A stretch of DNA of 64,000 nt, taken from NCBI RefSeq assembly GCF_036669915.1, contig NC_089325.1, positions 17,921,831 through 17,985,830 of the forward strand. The letters are read 5' to 3'. The first letter of the stretch is position 1; each line of letters begins with the position of its first letter. The position numbers and the translations under genes are program-made. Shown in pieces: positions 13,701 through 25,789 of this stretch. Below the pieces are notes generated by a model. The model was not told the origin of the DNA. It ran no database searches and saw nothing but the letters and a program-made list of their open reading frames with translations. This DNA comes from Pocillopora verrucosa (taxonomy: Eukaryota > Cnidaria > Anthozoa > Scleractinia > Pocilloporidae).

Positions 13701-16149
13701 ACAACGGGTAATTAAAAAAATAAAAATCACTTCAACACCCTAACTGGATGAAACTGCCAACAGGAATTGATAGAAAATGAAAAATTAAGCCCTATCGCTA
13801 TAGGTAAATTCAGTCATATCGTCAACATATTCGAGCATATTCGCTCCGACTAAATAAAGGTGTGTTTTTCCAAGAAAACTTGCCCGACTTGATATCTTAT
13901 TAATCATTTCCATTGTTGGCAATGTTTCAACGCAAGTTGTTCTGTAGTACTGGGTCTAGTTCTACATTAATCAATCAAGCCCTAAACATTGCTCAAAACC
14001 AGACACATCTTTTATAACAATTCATGTTCACCTTAAAACGTAAAATACATGGTTTTTAAGACAACAGTTCAATATATCTATTCACAGTTTTGAAACCTTT
14101 AAGAACTTATCGAGAATTTCATTTCATCATGACTAAAAAAAGGAGTGAAAATCAGAAGGCTAAAGATCTTAAAGAAAACCTTTTACATGTAAAACAAGAG
14201 ATTATATGTTCTTGATGTAAAATGAGGCAGTGTTTTGATACGATAGCCTTAATCAATTTAGCTTTATGTCCTAGCGTTTGCTAACCTATAAGATAACAAA
14301 ATCTCGCAAACATGTGACTCAGATACTCGAAGATTTTGCTAACAAGGGGGGCCTTTCATAGATATATTTCGCGATAACGGTACGGAGGAGTTGCTTGTAC
14401 AATTTTAGCAGATAGTAAGAGCTATCAAGAAAGTGTTCGTGCCTTTAGCCAAGTAATTGCAATAAGTACTGAACGGCCTATGGCCGAGAGAGAGACGTAA
14501 TTTATTTGTTTGAAAACTTATATCAAAATCTGGATCTGAGATTACTGTTTTTATAAATCGTGAGTATGTTTTCCTCTTACTCATACTTATTTTTATTTCT
14601 CGGTCAAGTAAGTATGTTAAGTATGGCCTCACATGCCCGCAGGAGCTGCTTGGTTTTGGAAAAATGCTTAAAAAAGGTGTTCAATTGTCTTTCGGGTGCC
14701 GATCAGTCCTACTGCTCAGTCACGCTAAAACGCGAGTAACCAAAATTATCCTTTCAGGTTTGTTGTTTACTTCAACAAGAAATTAAGTGGAGAGATCACT
14801 ATTCCTTACGCCAGTTAAACAAAACACAGTTAATTTAATTAGAACTGGATCGAGTGAGACATTATTTTCCCTTACAATGAATGTAGTCGTTGTCTCTAAA
14901 TAATCAAAGCAGCTGAGCTAAACGTGAGAAAAATTACAGGTGTATATTTAGAAAAAGGCACTTCCCACTTTCCTGATCTAAATATATTTCTCATTCTTAA
15001 TTATAGATATCTTGGGGGCCTAATGAGTAACGAAGATGAGAAACGGCGTTTACTTTACGTTCATTTCTATCTCAAACCCTGATCTTATCTGTAGATTGTC
15101 AGACAATTGTCAGATCTTTGGACCGGGCAGTTAAGTGAAAACATCGAGTGCCTCATGACGAATACATCAGTAAGGAATTTCCCTGATTAAAGAGAGATGT
15201 ACCTCTCCTTAGAATACATTTTGACATAAAAACAACAACAGAGAAATGCGAGCAATTAGTCGTCATTTACACTCTTACTGGCAGCCACTTGTACCCGACG
15301 TCCGCGCTACAAAATGGTTACGTGACTCTGATACGAATTAAAAAATTTCCTTTCAGCGGTAAAAGTAGTCTTCCAGCTGGGTTAAAAATGGTCAATTAAA
15401 ATTTTAAGACCCAAGAGTACAACATGGAACTCAATTAATCACAAGAAATGGCTATTTTAGTGTTTTAATTTCGCAGTTTAAATCAGTGGTGAACCTTCCA
15501 GACGAGAAAGGGCGTGATAACGTAACTTCAACTTTATCATATACAGTTATCGACTTTACTAGAAGAGAAACCATATTGTGTTTCCTCTTTAGAAGTGTGC
15601 TTTTAGCTAAAGTACGTTGTCAGGTGACCTAAACTTCCGATACTTTAGACAAGAACTTCCATACTGCTAAGCTTCATTCACGACATTAACAACTGTCTAC
15701 CACAGAAGATATAAATCACGCAAATATGTCAGCTCTATTAAAATATAGAAAAGCTTTACCTCAAGACATAATAATTCTCATAAAAGTTTCTTTGGCCAAA
15801 CTGAAGTGTAAACTCTAAGCTGCCTTCTATAAATGTCATTTTCTTTGCTGATAACCGGAATCTATGATTATTAAATCTATTAAGTTCCTTTCTTATCCTT
15901 GCTCAAGAACTTTAACTTCCGTCATTTTTGTATGCAAATGTCGCCCGTTGAATGGCCAGTGTCGATTTTCTATTAATTATTTCTCGGCGCTTTTGTTCAA
16001 AGGAGCAATTATGAACTCACTTTGAATAGGAAATTTTCTATAAAACCTGGCGTGCAAGGATGTAAGACGCCCTAAAATCAGTCACCGAGTGAGAGGTAAT
16101 TGCAGCAGAGAGCTCCTTTATAAGTTGTGCTTTCTGATGTTCATCTCAT
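10793..16149. other. Long non-coding stretch
   Basis: About 5.4 kb of AT-rich DNA with only short random frames. I see no tRNA, no clear transposon ends and no exon with recognisable content. Confidence 0.5.
16118..16124 (+). promoter_or_regulatory. TATA-box candidate of the Cys-rich peptide gene
   Basis: TTTATAA sits about 30 bp before a plausible start of the non-coding first exon, whose end is marked by a strong donor at 16262. Assignment rests on position and on the downstream splice pair. Confidence 0.45.
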
Positions 16150-16261
16150 ATCGTTGATTTATTAGCTAACCACTAAGCAGAACTTTCTATTTTCTTCTCC
16201 TTGCAGGCACAAGAGCTACAGTACTGTACAATTAAGACCTCGAATTTTCTCGTCATTAAAG
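16150..16261 (+). other. 5'UTR exon of the Cys-rich peptide gene
   Basis: The right edge is a near-consensus donor (AAAG followed by GTAAGTAAAA at 16262). The matching acceptor TATTTCAG ends at 18329, directly before the ATG of the peptide gene. The implied intron is 2068 bp. The left edge is a guess from the TATA-like box at 16118. The exon holds no start codon in a useful frame. Confidence 0.5.
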
Positions 16262-17270
16262 GTAAGTAAAATTTGAATTGTATTTGCGTCTATGACATGA
16301 GCTGTTCGTGACTCATTTCAGAAAACACATTGATATTGAACGATAGCACTGAAAATGACTGTCCGTATCCACAAGTTATTCCTAAAACCCCGATTTGTTT
16401 TTGTATCTTTTAATCGTATACAGAACCGAATGTGGCTCCACGCGTCTTTCACGTCAATTTAAACAGAAATTTCCTCGAATGCGTTTCAATCTTACTTACT
16501 TTTATATAAATGTCGTACAGTGCATATTAGATTTTAACAAAGCCTCGGGCTAGAGTCTTTGAACATATTCAAATAAACAATTGAGTACAACTTCAACATC
16601 AGTTTTGCAGTTCGCATGGTAAAACTGGCTTTAGGTAAAATGATGGTTTGTCGCTCCCAATCTTCCTCTCTCTCTCTCTATCTTTCTTTCCTTAAAAACA
16701 ATGATGCGAGGAAAATGTTCATATAAATCATTTGAGACCTTTAATTGGATCTTCCTCGTGGTTTGCTAATCAATACCTATCAGCACTCACGAAAGTCTGT
16801 TTTAAAGTAGACCATCCATATTCGAATTGGTCCTTGCTTTAACTTGTGGGCTGCTATAGGCGTTTTTCTCAGTCTTTCCGGTTAAAATATACAAGGAGAA
16901 AGTGGACATAATTTTCAAGCGTTCTCTTACTGGAACATGAAAAGTGACCTTCATTAATACATTTTGGATCTTGATATCCACTGAGGTCGGCTTTCATTCT
17001 TGTTCCACGCCAAAATTACTTTTAAGTTCTAAATATTTCAAAATATTTCATCTGTTTAAAGGAGATCGATGTAGTTCTTTTTAATTCCTCCAAATTGCAT
17101 GTGTATTAAAAAATGACTGACGAGCTTTTACTTGCTTTTCAACACAGTCTACAATATAAACAAGTACCCACTTCATGAGAGAAAAGTCATCAGTTGTGCA
17201 AATAGGAAATTTTTTCCTCCGGCAAAATTCAACAGCAGATTCTACCAACTGAATCTTATTGTTCTTTTAC

Positions 17271-17876
17271 GCTTTGGTGAAACTTATCGCGGGCCCTGTT
17301 AGGGCTTTTTTTACAAGAGAGGGATATGGGATGACATTTTTCAGGATTATGAGCTTTAGTGATTAAATTCAACCAAGCAATCTCTTGATTCATCCCCGTA
17401 TTTGTAAGAATCTGATGTACCGAGCAGCATTTTCCGATTGAAAATTAACGATCGAACTGTTTTGAAGTCACGTTCGAATTTTAATTCCAATCATCAGCTT
17501 GACGTAAAAATTTTAGGTTGATTTATTTGTTTGTTGAAAACCAAGCTTTTATTGGTCTCTCACGGTTATGACTGACATTTCGAGATGAAACAAATTCCAC
17601 ATTTAGCCTCCCAGCTGTGTCCGTCACTTTGTTAAGAAATAAAAAACAAAGTGCTCTATAGTTTCATTCGTATTAATCCTTCACTAGCTTTTCTGTCAAA
17701 TTTCGATCCGTCAATTTTTTGCTCTATTGGTAGTTCAAGGTTTGCGCGTTTGTTTGAGTATTTTATCAGAGAAATTTTTGTTTAAAACTGTAGTAACGTT
17801 ATCACTGCGCAGGAAATATTTCTTTTTAGTTCAAGTCATTTGCCGCGATTTATTTTTACGTTCGATTTGTTAGTAG
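17271..17876 (+). repeat. Copy 1 of a 0.6 kb dispersed duplication (within the intron)
   Basis: Starts at GCTTTGGTGAAACTTATCGC and ends at TTGTTAGTAG. It matches 21316-21914 almost base for base, apart from two larger indels: about 28 bp present only here near 17330, and about 23 bp present only in the other copy near 21535. It lies inside the long intron of the peptide gene. Confidence 0.85.
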
Positions 17877-18329
17877 ATTCTTGTTCTGTTGAGGAAATAC
17901 TTGTCTTATTGACCAGAGCTTAGTACTTGCCAAGTCAATTTCTAATCGGTTTTTCACCACTGACCTGACCTTTTGGTACAGGATCGTACGAAGCCTAATT
18001 GAGGATACAAGTTGTATCACACATTGGTATTTTTCCCATTCGGCGCTGCTAAGTGTGATATTGATAAAATACAATGAGAAAGAAAAATCACTTGAAACTG
18101 CTTGATTGAAAAAAAAACAGTTTTTCCTGCTAAAAATCATTTCTTTCCTTATACATCTGATGCCAATAAGGGTTTTATTCTTACCTGGAAGGTTTTTCTT
18201 ATTCATTAAGACATCAAATAGATAGATTTTGGATATAGGGACTAAAAGACATATTTCTCGAGGGACAAGTAATGAAAAGCTACACATCCAAGTGATAATA
18301 ATCCAATTCATGTATCCATTATATTTCAG

Positions 18330-18572
18330 ATGAAATCCGAAACAATTCTTTTGGTGATGGCGTTTTTAGTGGCGGCTGCTACCTTATCATCAGCGGATGA
18401 TTGTTTAGACTGCACCACTACTTTCACCATGTGTTTTGATGCGTGCCAAAATCCGACCATTTGCTCTCAGTGCATCGATGCGAAAGACAACTGTCAGAGT
18501 ACATATTGCGGTAAAAAAAGGAGCTTTCGACCAAGACTTCGTTCCTTCAATGACTTTATGAAACAAAAGTGA
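18330..18572 (+). CDS. Small secreted cysteine-rich peptide precursor
   Basis: An 80-residue protein whose ATG is the first base after a good acceptor (TTATATTTCAG). Residues 1-22 form a clear signal peptide (hydrophobic core ILLVMAFLVAAATL, small residues SSA before the cut). The mature part has eight Cys at 25, 28, 35, 39, 45, 48, 55 and 60, that is CX2CX6CX3CX5CX2CX6CX4C. This is a near-symmetric doubling of a CX2CX6CX3-4C unit, suggesting four disulphides and a helical hairpin. The last Cys is followed by GKKR, a standard prohormone cleavage and amidation site, leaving a basic tail. It should enter the secretory pathway. Function is unknown: peptide hormone, defence peptide or venom component are all possible. 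The spacing does not let me place it in a named coral family. Confidence 0.8.
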   Translation: MKSETILLVMAFLVAAATLSSADDCLDCTTTFTMCFDACQNPTICSQCIDAKDNCQSTYCGKKRSFRPRLRSFNDFMKQK

Positions 18573-18599
18573 GTTTAAGAGATACCAAAATTAAGAAGA

Positions 18600-20510
18600 G
18601 TACCTTCAAAAGAATCGCCCATATAGTACTGAAATCATTGTATTAGAATACTTGGAGTAGTAAGAGTATCTACTATTGTAACCCTACTCCATTCATTTAG
18701 AAAGTTGTAAAAAAAAACAATCCGCTCTCTCACAACTGTTGTAGCACTCTTCTTTCTGATGCCTTTTCTGGTAAGTCAAACGACGGAAGAAAAATCTCTC
18801 TGGTAGGGAGGTTTGTCGTTCAGGGCTTGTCTCACCTTTAGCGCCTGTAAAACCCCTTTTTTTGTTGTTTTATTTTTCGGTTTGCCTTGTATGGGGGTGG
18901 GGGTTCCTTTTCAGTTTTTTTCCCCTTTTTTTCAGTGCAGTCTCAAAACAGTGCACCCGAGTCGGATACACTGTTTTTAGAGTACACCTTTAACTGCTCT
19001 TTAGCATAAGCAATAAAATTCAATGGCATTAAAAGACAAGTATCTATATCATTTGACATTTATTATGATAATCAACTTCATTATAAGTGAATGTATAAAC
19101 AATTCGGTACGGTTTCGCATGAAGAGCCACATTCAATTGCAATCATGCGTAGACACAATTGTTTTCATAAACGCGTTAGATGGACGCCATGATAAATCTT
19201 CATTTGGAACATCCCCTAGAAACCATATCAAGATTCGGGTGTGAAGAGAAATAAGTAATTTTAAATTGACATATCTTGGCAATAATTTTTGAAAATGATC
19301 TACAAACGAACAGCACATCCCTAGACACAAACTTTTCGCGCAGTACCTTTCCCATTCCGATTGAGTTACACTACTGGAGATAAAGCAACCACGCAGCTTA
19401 AAGAGGTTTCGTTTCTTGGTGCTATTTTGACAATCTTAGGATGGAGAATTGTTATTTGCGGAGTCGAGGCTAACATTTGATCGGTTCACACTGTGCAGTA
19501 AGTAATCAGTTTGTGCAGCTCGGCTAGAAGGAGAGTGATACTTAAAATTAACAAACCGTGGAGCGAATTTTGAAAAGCTGACGTTTGGGGTGTTAGTCCT
19601 TGATTAGGGCCTTTCGTGCCTGTGTCACTTTTCGAGATTCGCCAAGGTGATTTATCTTCATTTATCTACTTCAGTTGATAATCAACCAGGTATTTAACTC
19701 GCCCTCTGAAGCGGTATGACTTTTTCCCCAGAGCCTCATAACCGCCGCGTTCATCGGAAAAAAGCCTCTAGAAGAAATGGCTGTCTTGGGGAGGAGAATT
19801 TCATACCATTGTTCCCTGTACGTTTAAAAAATCAACTACGGTAGATTTGTATTTATCTTGCATCACCACGATAGGGTAGAGAATGTTGAACTTTAGTAAT
19901 GGCCCAAGCTACGAATTTGACAAATTAAAGACAATTCGCCTGCACATCATAGATGACATCAAAACACCATTGACGTACGATGTGATCTATAATTATGTAA
20001 CAAGGCAGAGTCATAGGGAAAAGTTTATAAGTACAGCTAATTCTTGATATGACGCAACCTCGATTTTTTTTTTCGTCTATGGCTGCAAAATCGAAGCAGA
20101 GCGTAGGCCTACGTTCTGGTCTTTGAGAAAATCTACGTAGCTGATTTAAGCTCTTTCATTAAAACATGATGAAATTGATCGAGGTTCGTTTGGCACTGCC
20201 TCAGTTGTGATGAATCTGGTAGCAATTTAAGTAAGATGTCCATTTCAAGTGCCCGAACAGAAAAAAAAGTAAAAAAGCTTTTCTGCAATACTATAGCTGC
20301 ATTAAGTAATTCCAACCATCAAATGGGCTTTCTTTGAAAAAACTGTCGGAAATCAGCCAACTGAAGAGCCTGTAAATTAGTGTTCTATTTAAAGATGTGA
20401 CATCTTTCTTTTTTTCGGTAATTTTTCTTTGAGTTTATTATGAGACTTTGGCCCGGAGCCTACCGAAAGCAAGCATACTCGATGTTTACTAAAGAATTGG
20501 TTAATGCTTA
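18600..20510. other. 3'UTR and intergenic stretch
   Basis: After the probable 3'UTR of the peptide gene I see no supported gene up to the Crypton-like relic. Confidence 0.5.
19012..19017 (+). terminator. Poly(A) signal candidate for the peptide gene
   Basis: AATAAA lies 440 bp after the stop codon on the same strand, the first clear hexamer downstream. Confidence 0.4.
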
Positions 20511-20520
20511 GCGTATAAAT

Positions 20521-20790
20521 ATCGAGTTATGGGACGAAGACAACTCGAGTCGAGAATTAGATGATTTCATCGCCGCCGAAAGCTTGTCAAACACAGTGAA
20601 AAAGACGAAATACGAGTGGATAAAGTTTGAAGGGTTTTACGAACGGCAGACTTCGATAGCAGTTTTAATGAAATGAACATACCTGCTGCTACTCTCGACA
20701 AGCTCCTTGGAAAGTTCTTTAAAGATGTCCGCATGTAAAATAGCGGCGGGTACGTACCGGAAAGTATTTCAAGCTTTCAAAAAGGAAACT
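20521..20790 (+). pseudogene. Crypton/KCTD1-like tyrosine-recombinase relic (N-terminal part)
   Basis: Translated pieces read RELDDFIAAESLSNTVKKTK and, after a frame change, NIPAATLDKLLGKFFKDVRM with GGYVPESISSFQ following. This is the layout of the N-terminal core-binding region of the eukaryotic Crypton-derived tyrosine recombinases (ZMYM2/QRICH1/KCTD1-like): helix, 'N-T-xKKT', 'IPAxxLDxLLxxFFxxVR', 'YxPxSIxxFQ'. The catalytic Arg/His/Tyr domain is absent. It has at least one frameshift and one stop, so it is dead. A related relic lies at 51.9-52.3 kb. Confidence 0.55.
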
Positions 20791-21315
20791 CAATTTATCT
20801 TTGTCTTGTTCGTCTTCCTCTATATGCCGCTTGTCTTCCTCCAATAGCTCTGCTGAGCAGGCTCAGCTCCCAAGCAATGCCATGCACATCCTTCTTTCTT
20901 CGCATCAAGAACATTGGCTCAATTTCCAGCTGTCATAAGTCTTGTTCAGTCTACACCGAGTGATTCCATGAAAACGCCGCAAATACCAAAAATTGGATAC
21001 TGCTCGTTAAGAGTATTCATAAATTCATTCATTTATTCAACGTTGACATTGAACAAAGTTAGCCGTTCGCACTTTCTAAGAAGAAACACGTTGTGCCCTG
21101 CAGATTTAGGGCATTTTGAATATGTAGAACGTTACATCACTGTTCCTTTCAGAAATCCGTTGTATGCTTGAAGTGTTCGATTCATGTAGGTTTGCATTAT
21201 CTATAACTATGGATATTGAACAAATATTTTGAGCTTTTGACGACTCAAAGTCCTGTTTTTTCGGAAGCCAATAAAACGCTCACGGCGTACTTAGGATTTG
21301 ACGCGCGTCAATCAT

Positions 21316-21914
21316 GCTTTGGTGAAACTTATCGCGGGCCTTGTTAGGGCTTTTTCTATAAGGGAGGGACATGGGATATGATTAAATTCAACCCAAGCAA
21401 TCTCTTGATTCATCCCCGTATTTGTAAGAATCTGATGCACCGAGTAGCATTTTCCGGTTGAAAATGAACGAATGAACTGTTCTGAAGGCACGTTCGAATT
21501 TTTCATCCATTCATCAGCTTAACGTAAAAATTTTAAACCAGCAAGTTACGTACCAGGTTGATGTATTTGTTTGTTGAAAACCAAGCTTTTTTTGGTCTCT
21601 CACGGTTATGACTGACATTTCGAGATGAAACAAATTCCACATTTAGCCTCCCAGCTGTGTCTGTCACTTTGTTAAGAAATAAAAAACAAAGTGCTCTATA
21701 GTTTCATTCGTATTAATCCTTCACTGGCTTTTCTATCAAATTTCGATCCGTCAATTTTTTGCTCTATTGGTAGTTCAAGGTTTGCGCGTTTGTTTGAGTA
21801 TTTCATCAGAGAAATTTCTTTAAAACTGTAGTAACGTTATCATTGTGCAGGAAATATATCTTTTTAGTTCAAGTCATTTGCCGTGATTTATTTTTACGTT
21901 CGAATTGTTAGTAG
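21316..21914 (+). repeat. Copy 2 of the 0.6 kb dispersed duplication
   Basis: Matches 17271-17876 in the same orientation about 4 kb away (see that entry). No second copy of the peptide-coding exon follows it, so only intron-like sequence was duplicated, or the segment is a short mobile repeat without clear end motifs. Confidence 0.85.
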
Positions 21915-22833
21915 TAGTGAAATGTTTTCCCCCTCTATTTGAACCAAGCAATAATATAGATTTAGCTAAGCCTAAAAGCGGAGCTCGCATTTTTTTCCCG
22001 CACGTCTTAGTGGCGTTGGCGTGCCCGCGGCACAGTTGACCACGCATGTTAAAAGTAGCACCTTGTACGAACGCCCGTACGGTGTCAAGTCCAAATTTTT
22101 TCGGCTTGATTGGTTACTCAATAGCTCACTCGTGAGTTATCGAGTTAAATACCAAGTATACCGAAATACTTGGTCTTTACCGACAGAAAATCTTTCAGAT
22201 ACATGGTCAAAATCGGTCAATGGCAAATCTTCCAGTTGTCGATTTTCGTTCTCAGCCGTGGGAAATACTATTACCAAAGCCACTGAATACGTAACTTTCG
22301 GTTTTTCTTTCCGTCTTTTGTTTTTCTTCTCCTTCTAGGGAAGTTTGAACGTAAGCGATACGGATTTTTCAGTGTTGTAGTAGCCATAATCCGATAAAAA
22401 ATTCCGACAAACGAGCTTGGATTGAGAATGGTGAGGGCTTTGCTGTTCATTCATCAAGCAGACCGTGAGGCGCGAAAGGCGAGTGATGTGTCAACAGCTA
22501 AATACGATATTCCTTCACGTGTGTTGTCACGGCTTTTCGCAACTCCTCAATACTTTAACTCCATTTGTACCAATGGGCAATGTAATCAAATTAAACAATT
22601 CCTTGAAAACCACTTTCCACATTGTCGGTATTCTACTTAGGGCAAGAACGAGAAAATTCTAAGAACCTCACCGTACCCAGTAGGATACGGTGGGGTAGCG
22701 GCCTTGGTAACGCGAAGTATTGCAATAGCAACTACACCTTTTCACAACCACAACAAGGTTTATTTTCTACAACAGTTTCACGCGACAGTCACTTATAAAT
22801 CAGTTATAATGCTTGTGATTTCATCGAATGATC

Positions 22834-22870
<37 letters not shown>

Positions 22871-24543
22871 ATTGTAAATTATCTATAATTGCAAATGCTG
22901 TAATTAAACAGAGAAGAGCCATCCCGTGGATCTGTTAAATAAACCATTGTTATCATCATTATTATTATTGTTATTATTATATCTGGTGAAATCGCAAGAT
23001 ATGCTCAATGCAGTTTCATATTATAAGAGAAAGTCGCAGACCGGGTATGATTCAGAGACATATAACGTCAAATTATGAGTGTTTCAAAGAGGCTATACCG
23101 TTCTGAAGGTGAACTTTTATTCCAGAGGAAATGGCAAAAGTTTGTTATAGCTAACTGGCATTTTTTCAAATCAATTTTAAGGAAGTCAAAACAAACCTGG
23201 TGGGGGCTATTAAGTAAATATATCTTATAAGACGTTTTTGTGTGTAGTAGTATCCCAGAGTATCTTTACGAGTTCTGCTGTATTTTGACGAGCCCGCAGG
23301 GCGAGTCCAAATACAAACAACGAGCAAACATGCTCAGAGATAGTACACACCAAAACGTCTAATAAGTTATTTATTATCCAACTGCTTCAGTTTTTATGCA
23401 CTTCTTCAAAAGCGGGAAAAGTGAAGCAGTGGTTTGTGACAGGTCTTGCGCAATGCCCGCGTCGAATTGGCTCATGAGACGTCAACTTGTCACTTAAAGG
23501 TTTCAAAACGATTCAAGATTGACTTTTATTTTCGATCGTTATTTCAAATGCTACACATCTGAAACTACTACAAGTACCGAAGTGTTTTTCTATCAATGAA
23601 CAGTGATGAATAATTTATCGCCAGTAAGAAAGCTTTAAAACTACAGGGAGACAAACTCTCAAAGACATGGATGAGCTCTAAGTACATAAAAAAGAATTTC
23701 CAAAACTATATTTCATTTCTATCATCCGACTCAATCACATGGCGACGACGCTTCGCAAGAATTGCTGGAGGAGCTGAAGGCTGTGAACTAAGAACAATGA
23801 AACAGTTGTTAAATACGGCACAGAGAAGGCAAGTGTAAGCAACTGTCCAAATAACCGTACAATATCGCAGGATATTTGTACTCAATTCGCGTGTTATTTA
23901 TACTCTACTTTGTGCAGTTGGACAATGACTAGATTTTATTAATATTATGAAACCTAGTGCAATAGCGGGACTGTTAACGTTAAAAATTACGAAAAAAACA
24001 ACTTCCGACTTCTCACACGCTAAAAAAAGGAAAAAAACAGACAAGTTTCCACAATTGTGTTAATATTATTGTTGTCTGAGGGATTTCATCTCAGAGCATC
24101 CAGCTGCAAGACCACTGCCTTCATAGCTACTGCTTAACGTTTAAGCCATCGACTATCATTTAATGGATGAATAGAAGAAATTAACTTGTTTGAAAATGCA
24201 ACAAACTCATCACCTAACGGCTCCAGTATGGATACAGCGGGAGCCAGGTTATTATATTTCGAGTCAATCCAGATGTGTACAAACATCCGCACAAGGACGA
24301 GGTGAGAAAGAGGAAAGACTGCCACCAACTTTGTGTGAACAGACATCCTACTATGAACAGGCTAAAATAGCGCGCAAATCAAATCCAAAAGCTCGCACAA
24401 ATCTGACGACTTTCCGCGCGATAGTTGAACCGTTATACTAACGCATTTACAATTGCGCGCTGAACTTGAACTTCACTAAAAAGGCATGTTTAAGAAACTG
24501 CAATTTGTGTTGCTGTTAGCCTTATAGCTTTTAACGGCAAAAC
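21915..24543. other. Non-coding stretch with microsatellites
   Basis: No supported gene. It contains the ATT arrays listed separately and an imperfect short hairpin around 22667-22697 (CTCACCGTA...TACGGTGGGG). Confidence 0.5.
22836..22868. repeat. ATT trinucleotide microsatellite
   Basis: Pure ATT repeat of about eleven units. A looser ATC/ATT tract follows at about 22950-22981. Confidence 0.95.
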
Positions 24544-24695
24544 ATGGCAAAGCGACGTAGAGAAGAGATGGGAAAACTACAGCAGGAACAAAGGCTTCGG
24601 AAATCGGAAAGTTGTGTCTCAGGTAATAACGTGAAACATCAACACTCAGATGAGCCTTACGCATATGACACAGATATGCGTGAAGATAGCAGCAG
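24544..24695 (+). CDS. Candidate first coding exon of the 25 kb gene
   Basis: ATG at 24544 opens a highly charged frame (MAKRRREEMGKLQQEQRLRK at the start) that runs 152 bp to a good donor (CAGCAG then GTATGT at 24696). The next acceptor (TTTTTCTAG, ending 25031) opens a frame reading RPVSIYDFKQFFWSYPKGK, then GLCRHCMDA with a CxxC. That frame is not the one used by the main 172-codon frame starting at 25110, so either the gene carries a frameshift around 25.1-25.2 kb or the main frame has its own start. Assignment to the same gene is inference from position and splice sites. Confidence 0.4.
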
Positions 24696-25109
24696 GTATG
24701 TTCAAATAACTGTATAGAGGAAGAAAATATCTCCTTTTTGGGTTATTTTCAGAATTTGAACGCCCGTGTGTAACACAAGTCACTTAGATGTCTTCGTGCG
24801 AGTTGGTCACAAGGAACAAAGCGAGGAGCAACAGGGTGGAGACATTTCGCTCCCTCCCACCTCCTCACACACAGCGTTTGCGATTTTATTTGGGCACCTG
24901 TATGTTAACAGTCCTTTTTTATTAAAACGAACATGCGTTTTATTGTAGAGGCTCTTGTTCTTAAGTTAACCCACCAGCAGACCACAAAAGTTCACTATCA
25001 GCAATTCAAGTGCTAATTCCAATTTTTCTAGCTCACGTCCAGTCTCCATCTACGACTTTAAACAATTCTTCTGGTCTTATCCTAAAGGGAAAATGAAGAT
25101 GACTGGCTT

Positions 25110-25628
25110 ATGCAGACATTGTATGGATGCAATTATGAGTTACAATATGAACATGACACCTGCATACATAGCTGGGAACACAACACACAGACTCAGAAAG
25201 AGGAAAGCAATATACTGGAGGGAACCAAGTTAACTGAGGGAATAGTTGAAGAGGGTAAACTGAGTGATACCAAAACCCAGACAAGAGAGGAGCGAATAAA
25301 GAGTCTGAAAGCTCTCCTTTTCAAGCACAAGGAAGATATTGAGAAGTTATGGCCTGATGCAAACAACGACAAGCAGAAAAAATGTTCTGTGATTGCCAGA
25401 AATAGGAAAATGATTGCAACAAGAAGCAATGTCTTCACTGAAGCAAAGGATTACTCCATAAAAAGAAGAATTTGTAGAAGAAAAAGAAAGAGAGCTGAGC
25501 CTCATACAAGTGGGGTAGTTAATACCAGAGATGTTGATATTTTGATGAGTAAAGGAAACCTTATGACTAAGGATGAGTTCCTAGCTGTGCTAGGCCTGGT
25601 CCGAGTCACAAAACTTTATTCATTATGA
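25110..25628 (+). CDS. Paralogue of the 333-1947 protein; charged coiled-coil segment
   Basis: A 172-codon frame from ATG 25110. Residues 58-78 read REERIKSLKALLFKHKEDIE and the C-terminus reads LMTKDEFLAVLGLVRVTK. Both align with the minus-strand protein at 333-1947 (REERIRKLKNLLAKQEKALE and LSNAEFTALEGLVTLSKN), in the same order and with the same distance from the end after allowing for loss of a middle segment. Between them is a Lys/Arg-rich stretch (RRICRRKRKRAEP) that looks like a nuclear localisation signal. An acceptor at 25031 opens a different frame with a CxxC motif that may match the Cys cluster of the paralogue, hinting at a frame change inside the exon. Role unknown; nuclear location is inferred. 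Confidence 0.6.
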   Translation: MQTLYGCNYELQYEHDTCIHSWEHNTQTQKEESNILEGTKLTEGIVEEGKLSDTKTQTREERIKSLKALLFKHKEDIEKLWPDANNDKQKKCSVIARNRKMIATRSNVFTEAKDYSIKRRICRRKRKRAEPHTSGVVNTRDVDILMSKGNLMTKDEFLAVLGLVRVTKLYSL

Positions 25629-25736
25629 CTAACTTCAACATATTCATTTATTTATATTTAATCTGACTGTAGAACTTGGCTTTACAGAAAATAGATTGTC
25701 TAGCTAGTGCATAATGGTGAGGAGTTTATCCACTTC

Positions 25737-25742
25737 AATAAA
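25737..25742 (+). terminator. Poly(A) signal of the 25 kb gene
   Basis: AATAAA 109 bp after the stop at 25628, with a second hexamer near 25776. Confidence 0.55.
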
Positions 25743-25789
25743 GGTTTTATGGCTATTTCAAATCATTTTCAGAAATAAAATTAACAACA

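Noticed and set aside
18330-18572. Assignment of the secreted peptide to the coral SCRiP family.
   Set aside because: Both have eight Cys, but the spacing here lacks the features I associate with SCRiPs; no family name is given.
22021-22338. A 105-codon frame beginning without ATG near a repeat-like GC-richer patch.
   Set aside because: No motif, no sensible start, Ser/Phe-rich composition expected from chance.
24766-24948. A 60-codon frame between the two candidate exons of the 25 kb gene.
   Set aside because: It lies in the implied intron, has no splice support and no recognisable content.
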